Numbered from the stretch's first letter, positions 39,046-47,679 are shown. The stretch: DNA of 64,000 nt from DATFVA01 sp963815785 (GCA_963815785.1 CAWFHZ010000022.1:45545-109544), one strand, 5' to 3'. Numbers and translations: made by a program. The notes: generated from the sequence alone by a model not told the origin.

Positions 39046-39071
39046 ATTTCCAAAATAATTAACATTTCGTT

Positions 39072-40160
39072 TTGCATAACTTTTATTTAATAATTCTTGA
39101 TGGGGTAGGAATTGGTGAATTACCGGATGCTGCAGATTATGGAGATGCCGGTAGTAACACACTGAAAAATATTTCCGAATCAGTAGATCTTCGACTGCCG
39201 AATCTACAGAAACTTGGTCTTGGTAATATTGGAGAAATCAGGGGGGTTCCCTCGGTAGAAAGTCCTTTGGCTTCATATGGAAAGCTAAAAGAAATATCAA
39301 AAGGAAAAGATTCAACTACCGGGCATTGGGAACTAAGCGGTTTATTTGTGGATGTCGATTTTTCTTATTTCCCTGATGGTTTTCCAAATAAAATTATTAA
39401 TGAATTTTTAAAACTGACCGATTGTAAAGGAGTTCTTGGAAATAAAGCCGCTTCAGGCACTGAGATAATAAAAGAGCTTGGAGACGAACATTTAAAAACC
39501 GGTTTCCCAATCGTTTATACTTCTGCAGATTCTGTTTTTCAAATTGCTGCTCATGAAAAAATAATTCCTCTTGAAAGATTGTATGAGATATGCAGGATAA
39601 CACGGGAACAGGTATTAGCTCCACCATTAATGGTCGGGAGAGTTATTGCGCGGCCTTTTATTGGTGATCCGGGAAACTATACAAGAACAACCAACAGAAA
39701 AGACTTTTCATTAAATCCGCCGGATAAAACCGTGCTTGATATTCTAGTGGAAAACGATGTAAATACAGTTGCAATAGGAAAAATAAATGATCTCTTTAAT
39801 TATAATGGAATCAAATTTCAACGAAAAACGAAATCGAACTCTGAAGGATGCAATGAGTTATTAAAGTCGTCCCGGGAATTTAATAATAGTTTTATTTTCG
39901 CAAATCTTGTTGATTTTGATGTTTATTATGGACACAGAAACGATCCACAGGGATTTGCAATAGCTTTGCAAAAATTTGATGAATTCATCCCTGATTTCCT
40001 GAAAAATCTTGATAAAGATGATGCATTAATAATTACTGCGGACCACGGTAATGATCCCACAACAATCAGCACAGATCATAGCAGGGAATATGTTCCGTTA
40101 ATTTATTTTAACCGGCATAATTTATCCGGAAAATCTTGGAATAAGGACAACATTTTCTGA
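39072..40160 (+). CDS. deoB: phosphopentomutase (C-terminus frameshifted)
   Basis: Interconverts ribose or deoxyribose 1-phosphate and 5-phosphate in nucleoside salvage. The N-terminus IILDGVGIGELPDAADYGDAGSNTL, the catalytic phospho-acceptor block GKDSTTGHWEL, DFDVYYGHRND and ITADHGNDPTT carry the alkaline-phosphatase-superfamily metal ligands. The reading frame stops at 40160 after SGKSWNKDNIF, which does not match the family. Removing one A from the AAAA at 40130-40133 continues the gene as NLGIRTTFSDVGKTIAEYFNV to a stop at 40231-40233, giving 386 aa, the normal length. The start is TTG at 39072 with a weak ribosome-binding site. All catalytic residues precede the shift. Confidence 0.9.
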   Translation: MHNFYLIILDGVGIGELPDAADYGDAGSNTLKNISESVDLRLPNLQKLGLGNIGEIRGVPSVESPLASYGKLKEISKGKDSTTGHWELSGLFVDVDFSYFPDGFPNKIINEFLKLTDCKGVLGNKAASGTEIIKELGDEHLKTGFPIVYTSADSVFQIAAHEKIIPLERLYEICRITREQVLAPPLMVGRVIARPFIGDPGNYTRTTNRKDFSLNPPDKTVLDILVENDVNTVAIGKINDLFNYNGIKFQRKTKSNSEGCNELLKSSREFNNSFIFANLVDFDVYYGHRNDPQGFAIALQKFDEFIPDFLKNLDKDDALIITADHGNDPTTISTDHSREYVPLIYFNRHNLSGKSWNKDNIF

Positions 40161-40233
40161 TGTGGGTAAAACAATAGCAGAGTATTTTAACGTTTCAAAC
40201 AATCTTAACGGCAAAAGTTTTTTAAGGGGATAA
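40130..40233 (+). other. out-of-frame C-terminal part of deoB
   Basis: In the +1 frame this stretch encodes NLGIRTTFSDVGKTIAEYF followed by about 14 residues and TAA at 40231-40233, the conserved phosphopentomutase C-terminal helix. It is joined to the main frame by a single-base difference in the A-run at 40130-40133. Confidence 0.85.
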
Positions 40234-40276
40234 CTACATTTTAACAATTTCAGGTGCTACTTGAAAAAGAGAGTAA

Positions 40277-40307
40277 TTGTATTTTTTAGAAATGAAAAGT
40301 ATATTAC
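40277..40307 (+). promoter_or_regulatory. candidate promoter of the EutN-EutN-rpoD unit
   Basis: TTG (40277-40279), 20 nt, TATATTAC (40300-40307): the spacing and the first six bases of the -7 box match the rpsL promoter, the last two do not. It lies between the true end of deoB and the first EutN gene, 42 nt before its ATG. Confidence 0.45.
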
Positions 40308-40348
40308 ACTGTTATTAAAGTTTGACAACTGTTAAGGAAAAAATTATC

Positions 40349-40660
40349 ATGTTTTTGGGAAAAGTTATCGGAACCGTTTGGTCAACAAGAAAAGATGAAA
40401 ATCTTGTAGGAGCTAAATTTCTTATTGTCAGACAGTTGGATTTAAATCTCAAAGAAAAAGATACATTTGTTGTTGCAGTTGACAGTGTGGGAGCCGGTGA
40501 AGGGGAGGTAGTACTTGTTGCTACCGGCAGTTCATCAAGACAAACCGAATTCACGAAAAATAAACCTGTAGATGCTGTAATTATGGCCATAGTCGATAAA
40601 CTTGACATTGCTCTTAAAAAACAGCTCAGCAAACAGGAAGTTGAAAAACTGAGTAATTAA
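40349..40660 (+). CDS. EutN/CcmL-family microcompartment vertex protein (copy 1)
   Basis: The EutN/CcmL (BMC-P) family forms pentamers that cap the vertices of bacterial microcompartment shells. The 103-aa protein has the fold's usual blocks: MFLGKVIGTVWSTRK, GAKFLIVRQLD, VAVDSVGAGEGEVVLVATGSS and DAVIMAIVDKLD, plus a charged C-terminal helix of about 15 residues. The ATG at 40349 gives the canonical MFLGKV start; an upstream TTG would add nine atypical residues. A second family member follows 46 nt downstream. No hexameric shell protein or signature enzyme is present in the window, so the compartment's content is unknown. Confidence 0.88.
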   Translation: MFLGKVIGTVWSTRKDENLVGAKFLIVRQLDLNLKEKDTFVVAVDSVGAGEGEVVLVATGSSSRQTEFTKNKPVDAVIMAIVDKLDIALKKQLSKQEVEKLSN

Positions 40661-40706
40661 AGGATTCTTGATCCAACCTGAAGATTAAAATGAGATGGTA
40701 TAATAA

Positions 40707-40970
40707 TTGTTTTTAGGAAAAGTAATTGGAAATATTTGGGCAACAAAAAAATACAGTGCTCTTCACAGTTTTAAACTGATGTTTGTTCAGCCAATTAACT
40801 CAGATTATATAGAGACGGGAGATCCGATTGTAGCAGTAGATACAATCGGAGCAGGTCCCGGCGAAACAATTATTTATATAACTGCATCTGAAGCAGTAAT
40901 TCCATTGCCCGTAGATATGGCTCCGGTTGACGCTTCGATTGTAGGAATTGTTGATACGATAAATCAATAA
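40707..40970 (+). CDS. EutN/CcmL-family microcompartment vertex protein (copy 2)
   Basis: Second BMC-P protein, 87 aa: MFLGKVIGNIWATKKY, FKLMFVQPIN, VAVDTIGAGPGETIIYITASEA and DASIVGIVDTIN. Its N-terminal ten residues are nearly identical to copy 1, then the two diverge, so this is an old duplication or two paralogous vertex types. The start is TTG at 40707 with a poor ribosome-binding site. It ends 19 nt before rpoD in the same direction, so the two are very probably co-transcribed. Confidence 0.87.
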   Translation: MFLGKVIGNIWATKKYSALHSFKLMFVQPINSDYIETGDPIVAVDTIGAGPGETIIYITASEAVIPLPVDMAPVDASIVGIVDTINQ

Positions 40971-40989
40971 TCATCGGGAGATATTTTTC

Positions 40990-41844
40990 GTGAAAATAAC
41001 CAAACAGTTTACCAGCCGTGAAAGCCAATCCCTTGATAAATATCTTCAGGAAATTGGTCGTGTAAATCTGCTTAGTCCTGATCAGGAAATTGAGCTTGCA
41101 ATAAAAATAAGAAACGGCGATCATTCCGCTCTTGAGCGTCTGACAAAAGCAAACTTGCGATTTGTTGTTAGTGTTGCAAAGCAGTATCAAAACCAGGGAT
41201 TATCTTTAGGTGATCTTATAAACGAAGGTAACCTTGGATTAATAAAAGCCGCAAAAAGATTTGATGAAACAAGAGGTTTTAAATTTATTTCCTATGCAGT
41301 TTGGTGGATTCGTCAGTCTATCCTGCAATCCCTCGCCGAACAATCACGAATTGTCAGACTTCCTTTAAACCGCGTTGGTGCTTTAAATAAAATAGGGAAA
41401 GCTTACAGCAATTTAGAACAGGAGTTTGAAAGAGAACCCAGTGCAATAGAATTAGCTCAGGAACTGGACATGGACATAAGTGAAATCTCTGATAATCTGA
41501 AAATTGCAGGTAGACATATATCCATGGATGCTCCTTTTGCACAGGGGGAAGAAAACAGTTTGCTCGATGTTATTGTCAACGATCAGCAACCTTCCCCCGA
41601 TTATTCCCTTATGAATGAATCTTTAAAAAGCGAAATTGAAAGAGCACTATCAACCTTATCTGACAGGGAAGCTGAAGTAATCAAACTTTATTTCGGTTTA
41701 AATAAAGAACATTCAATGACTCTTGAGGAAATCGGTGAAAGATTCAACCTTACAAGAGAGAGAGTGAGACAGATAAAAGAAAAAGCAATTAGAAGACTAA
41801 GACACGCTTCACGAAGTAAAAATTTAAAAACGTATCTTGGTTAG
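40990..41844 (+). CDS. rpoD: primary RNA polymerase sigma factor (short Bacteroidota RpoD type)
   Basis: Housekeeping sigma factor, 284 aa. Region 1.2 (SLDKYLQEIGRVNLLSPDQEIELA), region 2 (ANLRFVVSVAKQYQNQGLSLGDLINEGNLGLIKAAKRFDETRGFKFISYAVWWIRQSI), region 3 and region 4.2 (SMTLEEIGERFNLTRERVRQIKEKAIRRLR) are all present. Region 1.1 is missing, as in Bacteroidota/Chlorobiota RpoD. These enzymes recognise TTG / TAnnTTTG promoters, which fits the promoters in this window. The start is GTG with GGGAG upstream. It follows the two BMC-P genes. Confidence 0.94.
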   Translation: MKITKQFTSRESQSLDKYLQEIGRVNLLSPDQEIELAIKIRNGDHSALERLTKANLRFVVSVAKQYQNQGLSLGDLINEGNLGLIKAAKRFDETRGFKFISYAVWWIRQSILQSLAEQSRIVRLPLNRVGALNKIGKAYSNLEQEFEREPSAIELAQELDMDISEISDNLKIAGRHISMDAPFAQGEENSLLDVIVNDQQPSPDYSLMNESLKSEIERALSTLSDREAEVIKLYFGLNKEHSMTLEEIGERFNLTRERVRQIKEKAIRRLRHASRSKNLKTYLG

Positions 41845-41849
41845 GAAGA

Positions 41850-42050
41850 GTGATAAAGTTTAAAGCGAAAATATTTATTCTGATTTTATTAATTACTTCA
41901 GTTTGCTTTTACAGCTGTTCATCATCGTCATATTCCTCACGTTATAATAATGAAAATGATAAAAATAAGGACGAAATAAAATCTCAGCAAAGGTTTTCAG
42001 ACAAAGAAGAAGAGGATGAACTCAGTAGATACTCTTCAGGAAGAAGATGA
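41850..42050 (+). CDS. N-terminal part of a frameshifted NlpC/P60 lipoprotein (signal peptide and linker)
   Basis: A 66-aa frame: Lys-rich start, hydrophobic core (IFILILLITSVCFYSC) ending in a lipobox with Cys at about residue 23, then a Ser/Asn/Lys/Glu-rich linker, stopping at TGA 42048-42050. It starts with GTG, preceded by AGGAAG, 5 nt after rpoD. Deleting one G of the GG at 42039-42040 joins it as SSEEDDEIPDD to the NlpC/P60 domain that overlaps it by 35 nt. The joined product of 227 aa would be an outer-membrane lipoprotein peptidase of Spr/NlpC type. Confidence 0.75.
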   Translation: MIKFKAKIFILILLITSVCFYSCSSSSYSSRYNNENDKNKDEIKSQQRFSDKEEEDELSRYSSGRR

Positions 42051-42534
42051 TGAAATTCCTGACGATCAGGGTATTGATATAACTTCAGTGATGAGTCAGT
42101 TGAATTCTGACAATAACGGAACTGATCTTAATGCTGATAACGGTACTCTTAAAGAGAAAATGTTAATGGAGATAATTAAATATCTCAATACTCCTTATAA
42201 ATATGGCGGTAATTCAACTCGTGGAATTGATTGTTCTGCTTTTACACAAACTGTTTACAACAATGTTTTATCCTTTGATTTGAACAGGTCAGCCAGAGAA
42301 CAATATAAGCAGGGTTTAGAAATTGATAATCCTGAAGACTTAAAATTTGGGGATCTTGTCTTTTTTAACACACGGAGAAGAGTCAAACCGGGGCATGTAG
42401 GTATTTATATAGGGGACAATCTTTTCGCACACGCTAGCTCCAGGAATGGTGTGATAGTTTCTTCACTTGATCAGAGTTATTATGCCAGGCGGTTTATGGG
42501 GGGAAGAAGGATAGAGCCCCGGGATGTTTTTTAG
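42016..42534 (+). CDS. NlpC/P60 cysteine peptidase domain (downstream part of split gene)
   Basis: Peptidoglycan endopeptidase domain cutting the stem peptide. The catalytic Cys lies in GNSTRGIDCSAFTQTVY, the His in VKPGHVGIYIG and the third polar residue in LFAHASSRNG. Residues before about 45 are an acidic linker without a signal peptide. The ATG at 42016 touches a GAGG with no spacing, so independent initiation is doubtful. The signal peptide is in the overlapping upstream frame, which suggests one gene broken by a single inserted base, or by a sequencing error. Confidence 0.88.
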   Translation: MNSVDTLQEEDDEIPDDQGIDITSVMSQLNSDNNGTDLNADNGTLKEKMLMEIIKYLNTPYKYGGNSTRGIDCSAFTQTVYNNVLSFDLNRSAREQYKQGLEIDNPEDLKFGDLVFFNTRRRVKPGHVGIYIGDNLFAHASSRNGVIVSSLDQSYYARRFMGGRRIEPRDVF

Positions 42535-42635
42535 CTAAACAGATCTTTTAATACCATTTCCTTTCATTTTAATTCACAGAATTCTTAATTAAATTTATCA
42601 AAAAAAAATTATTACTAAATTTTTCAAGGTTTAGA

Positions 42636-43502
42636 ATGCTTCGTTATAGTATAATGCTATTTACAGTAGTATTTTTCTGTGCCGGTATTTCATTTACTAA
42701 GGTTGTAAATAATTCTGTGCAGGATTCTACTAACTATTCAGATTCTTCCTCAGCGTTCCGGTTAATAGAATATGATTTTAATAAAAGCTTTAAGGATGGT
42801 TTGGATATTATTTCAGCTCCCGCTCATTTCTCTTTGAGTAATTGGATTGTTGCAGGAGCTATGGTTGGTACAACGGGACTTTCTATGTTATTAGATAATA
42901 GTGTAAGGAACGTTGTAAAAAAAAATCATACTACTAAGATGGATGATTTCAATCAAATTGGAAAATATTATGGGGAAGTTGTTCCTGCAGTTTCTTTATC
43001 AGCCGGGTTATATGCATTGGGATTAATGTTTCATGAAAGATCAGTTTCACTTACAGGAAGGCTTTTAGCGGAATCTCTTTTGTACGCTGGAACGACAGTT
43101 GTCTTATTAAAATATTTGTTCTCCAGAAGCCGTCCTTATAATAATGTCGGCAATACTGATTTCGGTGATTATCATTTGAATAATAATGATTACTTTTCAC
43201 TGCCATCTGGTCATACAGCAGTAGCATTTACAGTCTCTTCAGTCCTTGCAAACCGCATAAACAATATATATGCAACCATTGGTTTGTATAGTCTGGCTTT
43301 GATTACAGGCTATCAGAGAATTTACTCTGACAATCACTGGATTTCAGATACTGTTCTGAGTGCAGTAATCGGAATTGTTATTAGCCGGACCGTAGTGGGA
43401 CTAAATGAGCAGGATCCTTTTGAGTCTGATAATGTGAATGTTTCTGTTAATCCGCTTTTTAACGGCAGGGGATATGGATTTAACCTAAGCTTTGTTTTCT
43501 GA
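42636..43502 (+). CDS. PAP2-superfamily phosphatase (exported)
   Basis: Membrane or periplasmic acid phosphatase family acting on lipid or sugar phosphates. The 288-aa protein has an N-terminal signal-like segment (MLRYSIMLFTVVFFCAGISF) and several hydrophobic segments. The three PAP2 motifs are complete: KYLFSRSRPY, SLPSGHTAVAF and QRIYSDNHWISD. Substrate cannot be told from sequence. AAGG lies about 8 nt upstream of the ATG. A strong bidirectional terminator follows. Confidence 0.9.
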   Translation: MLRYSIMLFTVVFFCAGISFTKVVNNSVQDSTNYSDSSSAFRLIEYDFNKSFKDGLDIISAPAHFSLSNWIVAGAMVGTTGLSMLLDNSVRNVVKKNHTTKMDDFNQIGKYYGEVVPAVSLSAGLYALGLMFHERSVSLTGRLLAESLLYAGTTVVLLKYLFSRSRPYNNVGNTDFGDYHLNNNDYFSLPSGHTAVAFTVSSVLANRINNIYATIGLYSLALITGYQRIYSDNHWISDTVLSAVIGIVISRTVVGLNEQDPFESDNVNVSVNPLFNGRGYGFNLSFVF

Positions 43503-43510
43503 TAAGCAAT

Positions 43511-43541
43511 AAAAAAGCCGTTCGGTTGAACGGCTTTTTTG
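43511..43541. terminator. bidirectional terminator between PAP2 and nrdJ
   Basis: AAAAAAGCCGTTC pairs with GAACGGCTTTTTT around GGTT. A-run and T-run flank both sides, so it can end transcription of both convergent genes. Confidence 0.9.
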
Positions 43542-43556
43542 TTTCAGTAATTGCTA

Positions 43557-46500
43557 TTAACTACAACCTGAAGTTGATCCACAGGTCATACATTTTAAAC
43601 AAGTTCCATTCCGTACCATTGTCATACTTTGACATTCAATGCAAATATCTCCGGTGTAGCCCGCCTCAATTGCTCTCTTTACTTTTGAAGTTATGCTGTT
43701 TCTTGATTGAGTAAAACTCTCCGGATGTTTTGTATATTTTGTTTCACTTGAGGATAGTGAATAATTGTAAGAGTCATTTCCCTTATCTAATTCAACTAAT
43801 CTTTCACTTACAACTTCTTCACTTTCAAATTCCGGTTCAGCTATCTTTTTTACTATTCCGTGTGAAATTTTGGTTTTAACTTCATCTGTATCAACATGCG
43901 AGAGATCATTCCGGCCAAGATATGTAACCGCCAGCTCCCGGAAAATATAATCAATAACTGAAGTTGCCATTTTGATTTTTTCATTACCTGTTACTATACC
44001 GCTAGGTTCAAATCTTGTAAAGACAAAGGCATCAACAAATTCCTCCAGGGGAACGCCATGCTGCAGTCCAAGTGAGATTGAAATTGCAAAACAATTTAAA
44101 AGACTTCTGAATGCTGCACCTTCTCTGTGCATATCAATAAAGATTTCACCCAGTTGTCCGTTATCGTATTCCCCTGTTCTAATATAAACCGATTGCCCGT
44201 TAATTTTTGCTTTCTGTGTATAACCTGTTCTTCTGTCCGGCAGTCTTCTTCTTTTTGCTATATAACGATGAATAATCTTTTCAGCAATTTTAACAATATC
44301 ATTATTCTCTTTGTCTTCAATTAATGCTTCAAGTTCTTCATCACTTACTGAATTTAAAGGTTGTGATAATTTTGAACCATCCCGGTAAAGAGCATTTGCT
44401 TTAATACCCAGTTTCCACGATTGTGTGTAAGCATCTTTGATATCATCAACGGTCGCCTGGTTTGGCAGGTTAATGGTTTTGGAGATTGCGCCAGAAATAA
44501 AAGGTTGTGCAGAAGCCATCATTTTAATGTGTGCTGTAGAACGGATGAATCTGGTTCCTTTCTTCCCACATTTACTTGCACAATCAAAAACAGGGTAGTG
44601 CTCATGTTTGAGGAAAGGAGCTCCTTCTACTGTCATTGTTCCACATACATAATCATTAGCTGAAGCTATTTCCTGTTTTGAAAACCCGAGTGCGGTTAAA
44701 AGATTGAAATCATATGAACTGATTTCATCCTCGGAAAGTTTTAATTTCTTTATTAAAAATTCACTTCCGAGTGTGAACTTGTTAAAAGCAAAACTTAGTT
44801 CAAAAACAGCGGGGAGCACACGTTCAACTTTTGAAATGGTATCGTCAGTAAAGCCTTTTGCTTTTAAAGATTCAGGATTGATATAAGGACATCCTTCAAG
44901 AGTTCCTGATCCTTTAGCGTATTTAACAATTTCGTTTATCTGATCCTTATTATATCCTAATCTTTCTAGTGCAGGTGGAATAGATTGGTTTATTATTTTG
45001 AAGTATCCGCCGCCCGCTAGTTTTTTGAACTTAACAAGTGCAAAGTCAGGCTCTACTCCCGTAGTATCACAATCCATAACCAATCCTATCGTGCCTGTAG
45101 GAGCGATCACTGTAACCTGGGCATTTCTGAACCCGTATTTTGATCCTAATTCAAGTGCAAGATCAGCATCTTCACGTGCAGCTTTAAGTAAATCTGATGG
45201 GCAGTGTTTTGGATTTATACCCACAGGATAAATAGATAATCCTTCATATTCCTCGTGGGGAACATTATACGCTGCTCTTCTATGATTCCTGATTACTTTA
45301 AGCATAGAGTCTTTATTTTTTTCATATTTGCTGAACGGTCCGACTTGCTTAGCCATTTCTGCTGAAGTAGCATAAGATGTCATATGCATAATAGCAGTTA
45401 AAGCGCCACATATCGCAAACCCTTCATCGCTATCATAAGGTATTCCCTGCAACATAAGTACAGAACCAAGATTTGCATATCCTAATCCCAGAGTTCTGAA
45501 ATCAAAACTTAATTGAGCTATTTCTTTGCTCGGAAACTGCGCCATCAATACACTTATTTCCAGAACTATTGTCCACAATCTTGTGGCATGCCTGTATTCA
45601 TCAATCAGAAATTTCTTTGATTTCAGATTAAAAAACTTTGCAAGATTCAACGAAGCCAGGTTGCAAGCGGTATCATCCAGAAACATATATTCGCTGCAGG
45701 GATTTGAAGCTTTAATTTCACCATCCTGAGGACAGGTATGCCATTCATTAATGGTAGTATGATATTGGATACCAGGATCAGCACAAGACCACGCAGCGTA
45801 ACTGATATCATTAAACAATTCTCTTGCTCTTAAGGTCTTACTTGGTTTCGGTGTTCTGTTTTCTTTTCTTGCTCTTTTCTTCTCGGTGCGCCAGTACAGA
45901 TTCCAGTCACCGTCATTTTGTACTGCTTCCATAAAATCATTAGTAACCCTGATAGAATTATTTGAATTTTGGCCTGAAACCGTAGCATAAGCATCTGAAT
46001 TCCAGTCAACATCATAAGTGGGAAATTCTATTGATTTAAAACCAAGTTTAGCAAGTTGTATAACCCTTTCTATATAATTATTAGGAATTAAAGCTCTCCT
46101 TGCTTCGAGTACAGCGTGTTTTAACTTCGGATTAAAATTTTTATTAAATCTATCATTTTCAGGATGCTCATCATAACAGGCTTTTATAATAGAATTGAGA
46201 TGAAAATTACATAACTTGGATCCGCTAACAAGAGCTGCAACCTTTTGTTCTTCAACTACTTTCCAATTTATATACTCTTCAATATCAGGATGATCAAGAT
46301 CAAGGGTTATCATTTTTGCAGCCCTGCGTGTAGTTCCACCGGATTTTATTGCTCCTGCCGATCTGTCTCCTATTTTTAAGAATGACATTAGTCCGGATGA
46401 TTTTCCGCCACCACTGAGTGGTTCTTCTGCACCTCTTATTTCTGAAAAATTAGACCCGGTTCCGGATCCATATTTAAATAATCTTGCTTCACGAACCCAC

Positions 46501-47150
46501 AAATCCATAATACCGCCGCCATTCACAAGATCATCAGATACGGATTGGATGAAACATGCATGGGGTTGAGGATGAGTGTAAGCATCAGCAGATGCTGTAA
46601 GTTCACCCGTCTTATAATCTACATAATAATGCCCCTGGGAGGGACCTGTTATTCCATACGCCCAGTTAAGTCCAGTATTGAACCACTGTGGACTGTTAGG
46701 TGCAGCCATCTGGTTCGCCAGCATATACATCATTTCATCGTAAAAAGCTTTTGCATCATCTTCCGTATCAAAATAACCCGCCTGCCAGCCCCAATAGGTC
46801 CAGTTTCCCGCAAGACGGTGAAAAACCTGTCTGGCATCTGATTCCGATGAGTATCTTTCTTTCTCGGAAAGCTGTTCTAATTTTTCAGTATCAGCTTTGG
46901 AAGATTGAAGCCATGATGGTACGCCTTTTTCTTTGCATTTTTTTAGCAGTTTCGGAACCCCGGCTTTTCGGAAATATTTTTGTGCAATTATATCTGTAGC
47001 AACCTGTGACCATTGAGATGGCACATAAACATCTTCCATTCTAAAAACAATTGACCCATCAGGATTCTTTATCTCACTGATTCTTTTTACGAACTCAATT
47101 GATGATAAAGGATCCTGACCGGTCTTCGTGAACAATCTTTTAATCTGCAT
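43557..47150 (-). CDS. nrdJ: vitamin B12-dependent (class II) ribonucleotide reductase
   Basis: Makes deoxyribonucleotides using adenosylcobalamin as radical source, with no oxygen requirement. The 1197-aa protein is of the large class II type. The segment THPQPHACFIQSVSDDL contains the first redox Cys, SNPCSEYMFLDDTACNLASLNLAKF the NxCxE radical site, and ECPTGTIGLVMDCDTTGVEPDF-like residues (APTGTIGLVMDCDTTGVEPD) the finger-loop region. A C-terminal TSCPAD-like domain and a Cys-rich tail (CIECQSMTMVRNGTCLKCMTCGSTSGCS) complete it. ATG is preceded by a GGGAG-type site on the minus strand. No nrdAB or nrdDG genes are in the window. Confidence 0.95.
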   Translation of the reverse strand: MQIKRLFTKTGQDPLSSIEFVKRISEIKNPDGSIVFRMEDVYVPSQWSQVATDIIAQKYFRKAGVPKLLKKCKEKGVPSWLQSSKADTEKLEQLSEKERYSSESDARQVFHRLAGNWTYWGWQAGYFDTEDDAKAFYDEMMYMLANQMAAPNSPQWFNTGLNWAYGITGPSQGHYYVDYKTGELTASADAYTHPQPHACFIQSVSDDLVNGGGIMDLWVREARLFKYGSGTGSNFSEIRGAEEPLSGGGKSSGLMSFLKIGDRSAGAIKSGGTTRRAAKMITLDLDHPDIEEYINWKVVEEQKVAALVSGSKLCNFHLNSIIKACYDEHPENDRFNKNFNPKLKHAVLEARRALIPNNYIERVIQLAKLGFKSIEFPTYDVDWNSDAYATVSGQNSNNSIRVTNDFMEAVQNDGDWNLYWRTEKKRARKENRTPKPSKTLRARELFNDISYAAWSCADPGIQYHTTINEWHTCPQDGEIKASNPCSEYMFLDDTACNLASLNLAKFFNLKSKKFLIDEYRHATRLWTIVLEISVLMAQFPSKEIAQLSFDFRTLGLGYANLGSVLMLQGIPYDSDEGFAICGALTAIMHMTSYATSAEMAKQVGPFSKYEKNKDSMLKVIRNHRRAAYNVPHEEYEGLSIYPVGINPKHCPSDLLKAAREDADLALELGSKYGFRNAQVTVIAPTGTIGLVMDCDTTGVEPDFALVKFKKLAGGGYFKIINQSIPPALERLGYNKDQINEIVKYAKGSGTLEGCPYINPESLKAKGFTDDTISKVERVLPAVFELSFAFNKFTLGSEFLIKKLKLSEDEISSYDFNLLTALGFSKQEIASANDYVCGTMTVEGAPFLKHEHYPVFDCASKCGKKGTRFIRSTAHIKMMASAQPFISGAISKTINLPNQATVDDIKDAYTQSWKLGIKANALYRDGSKLSQPLNSVSDEELEALIEDKENNDIVKIAEKIIHRYIAKRRRLPDRRTGYTQKAKINGQSVYIRTGEYDNGQLGEIFIDMHREGAAFRSLLNCFAISISLGLQHGVPLEEFVDAFVFTRFEPSGIVTGNEKIKMATSVIDYIFRELAVTYLGRNDLSHVDTDEVKTKISHGIVKKIAEPEFESEEVVSERLVELDKGNDSYNYSLSSSETKYTKHPESFTQSRNSITSKVKRAIEAGYTGDICIECQSMTMVRNGTCLKCMTCGSTSGCS

Positions 47151-47679
47151 TAAAATACTCCCGGGCTTAAAGTGAATCTCTTCTGAATAATTTTCTTTTT
47201 TAATTTGTAATCGGATTGAATTAGTAAAGATTTGCTATCGCAGTTCGAATAATTTTTTTGAAAATCTTTCGGTAAATTTTTTCTTTTGTTCATTAAGGAT
47301 AATTTGGTTTGAAATTTTTCGTTGCGACTGAACTGAAACTAAAAAAAAAATTTCTGAAAAGGAAATAAGAAGACAAATTTTTTTTTTATTAACTCAAATC
47401 TTTACACAAACATTAACATATTTTATAACAAAAACAAAAAAGAAATTTTTATAAAAAATTTGCATTTCAATTTTAATTTTTTACAAAAAATAATTAAAAA
47501 TTTTTGTTCAATTATTTATAGCTTCTTTTCGTTAATTTATAAAGTCGAAAATTAAACTATTGGTCATTTGTGTGATTATTTGACCGCTTAAAATAAAATT
47601 ATATATCATATCACCATCTTTTAATATTTTTCATTTGTGATATCCGATATGTAAAAATCAAATCGCAAGAGGATATAAA
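47151..47679. other. 529-bp AT-rich divergent intergenic region
   Basis: It separates nrdJ (minus) and the ABC exporter operon (plus). It holds many A and T tracts (for example near 47341-47350 and 47376-47388), which would make it strongly curved or stiff. I see no reading frame, no tRNA, no clear NrdR-box pair and no B12-box-like core on either strand. Candidate exporter promoter elements lie near its right end. Confidence 0.6.
47580..47609 (+). promoter_or_regulatory. weak candidate promoter of the ABC exporter operon
   Basis: TTG (47580-47582), 19 nt, TATATCAT (47602-47609). Only part of the -7 consensus matches. The start codon is 71 nt further on. Confidence 0.3.

Noticed and set aside
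42016..42050. Independent gene start for the NlpC/P60 domain
   Set aside because: No usable Shine-Dalgarno spacing and no signal peptide in a protein family that acts outside the cytoplasm; frameshift of one gene explains it better.
47151..47679. Cobalamin riboswitch upstream of the class II RNR
   Set aside because: No B12-box-like GCCACTG core or matching stems were found on the minus strand; only A/T tracts are visible.
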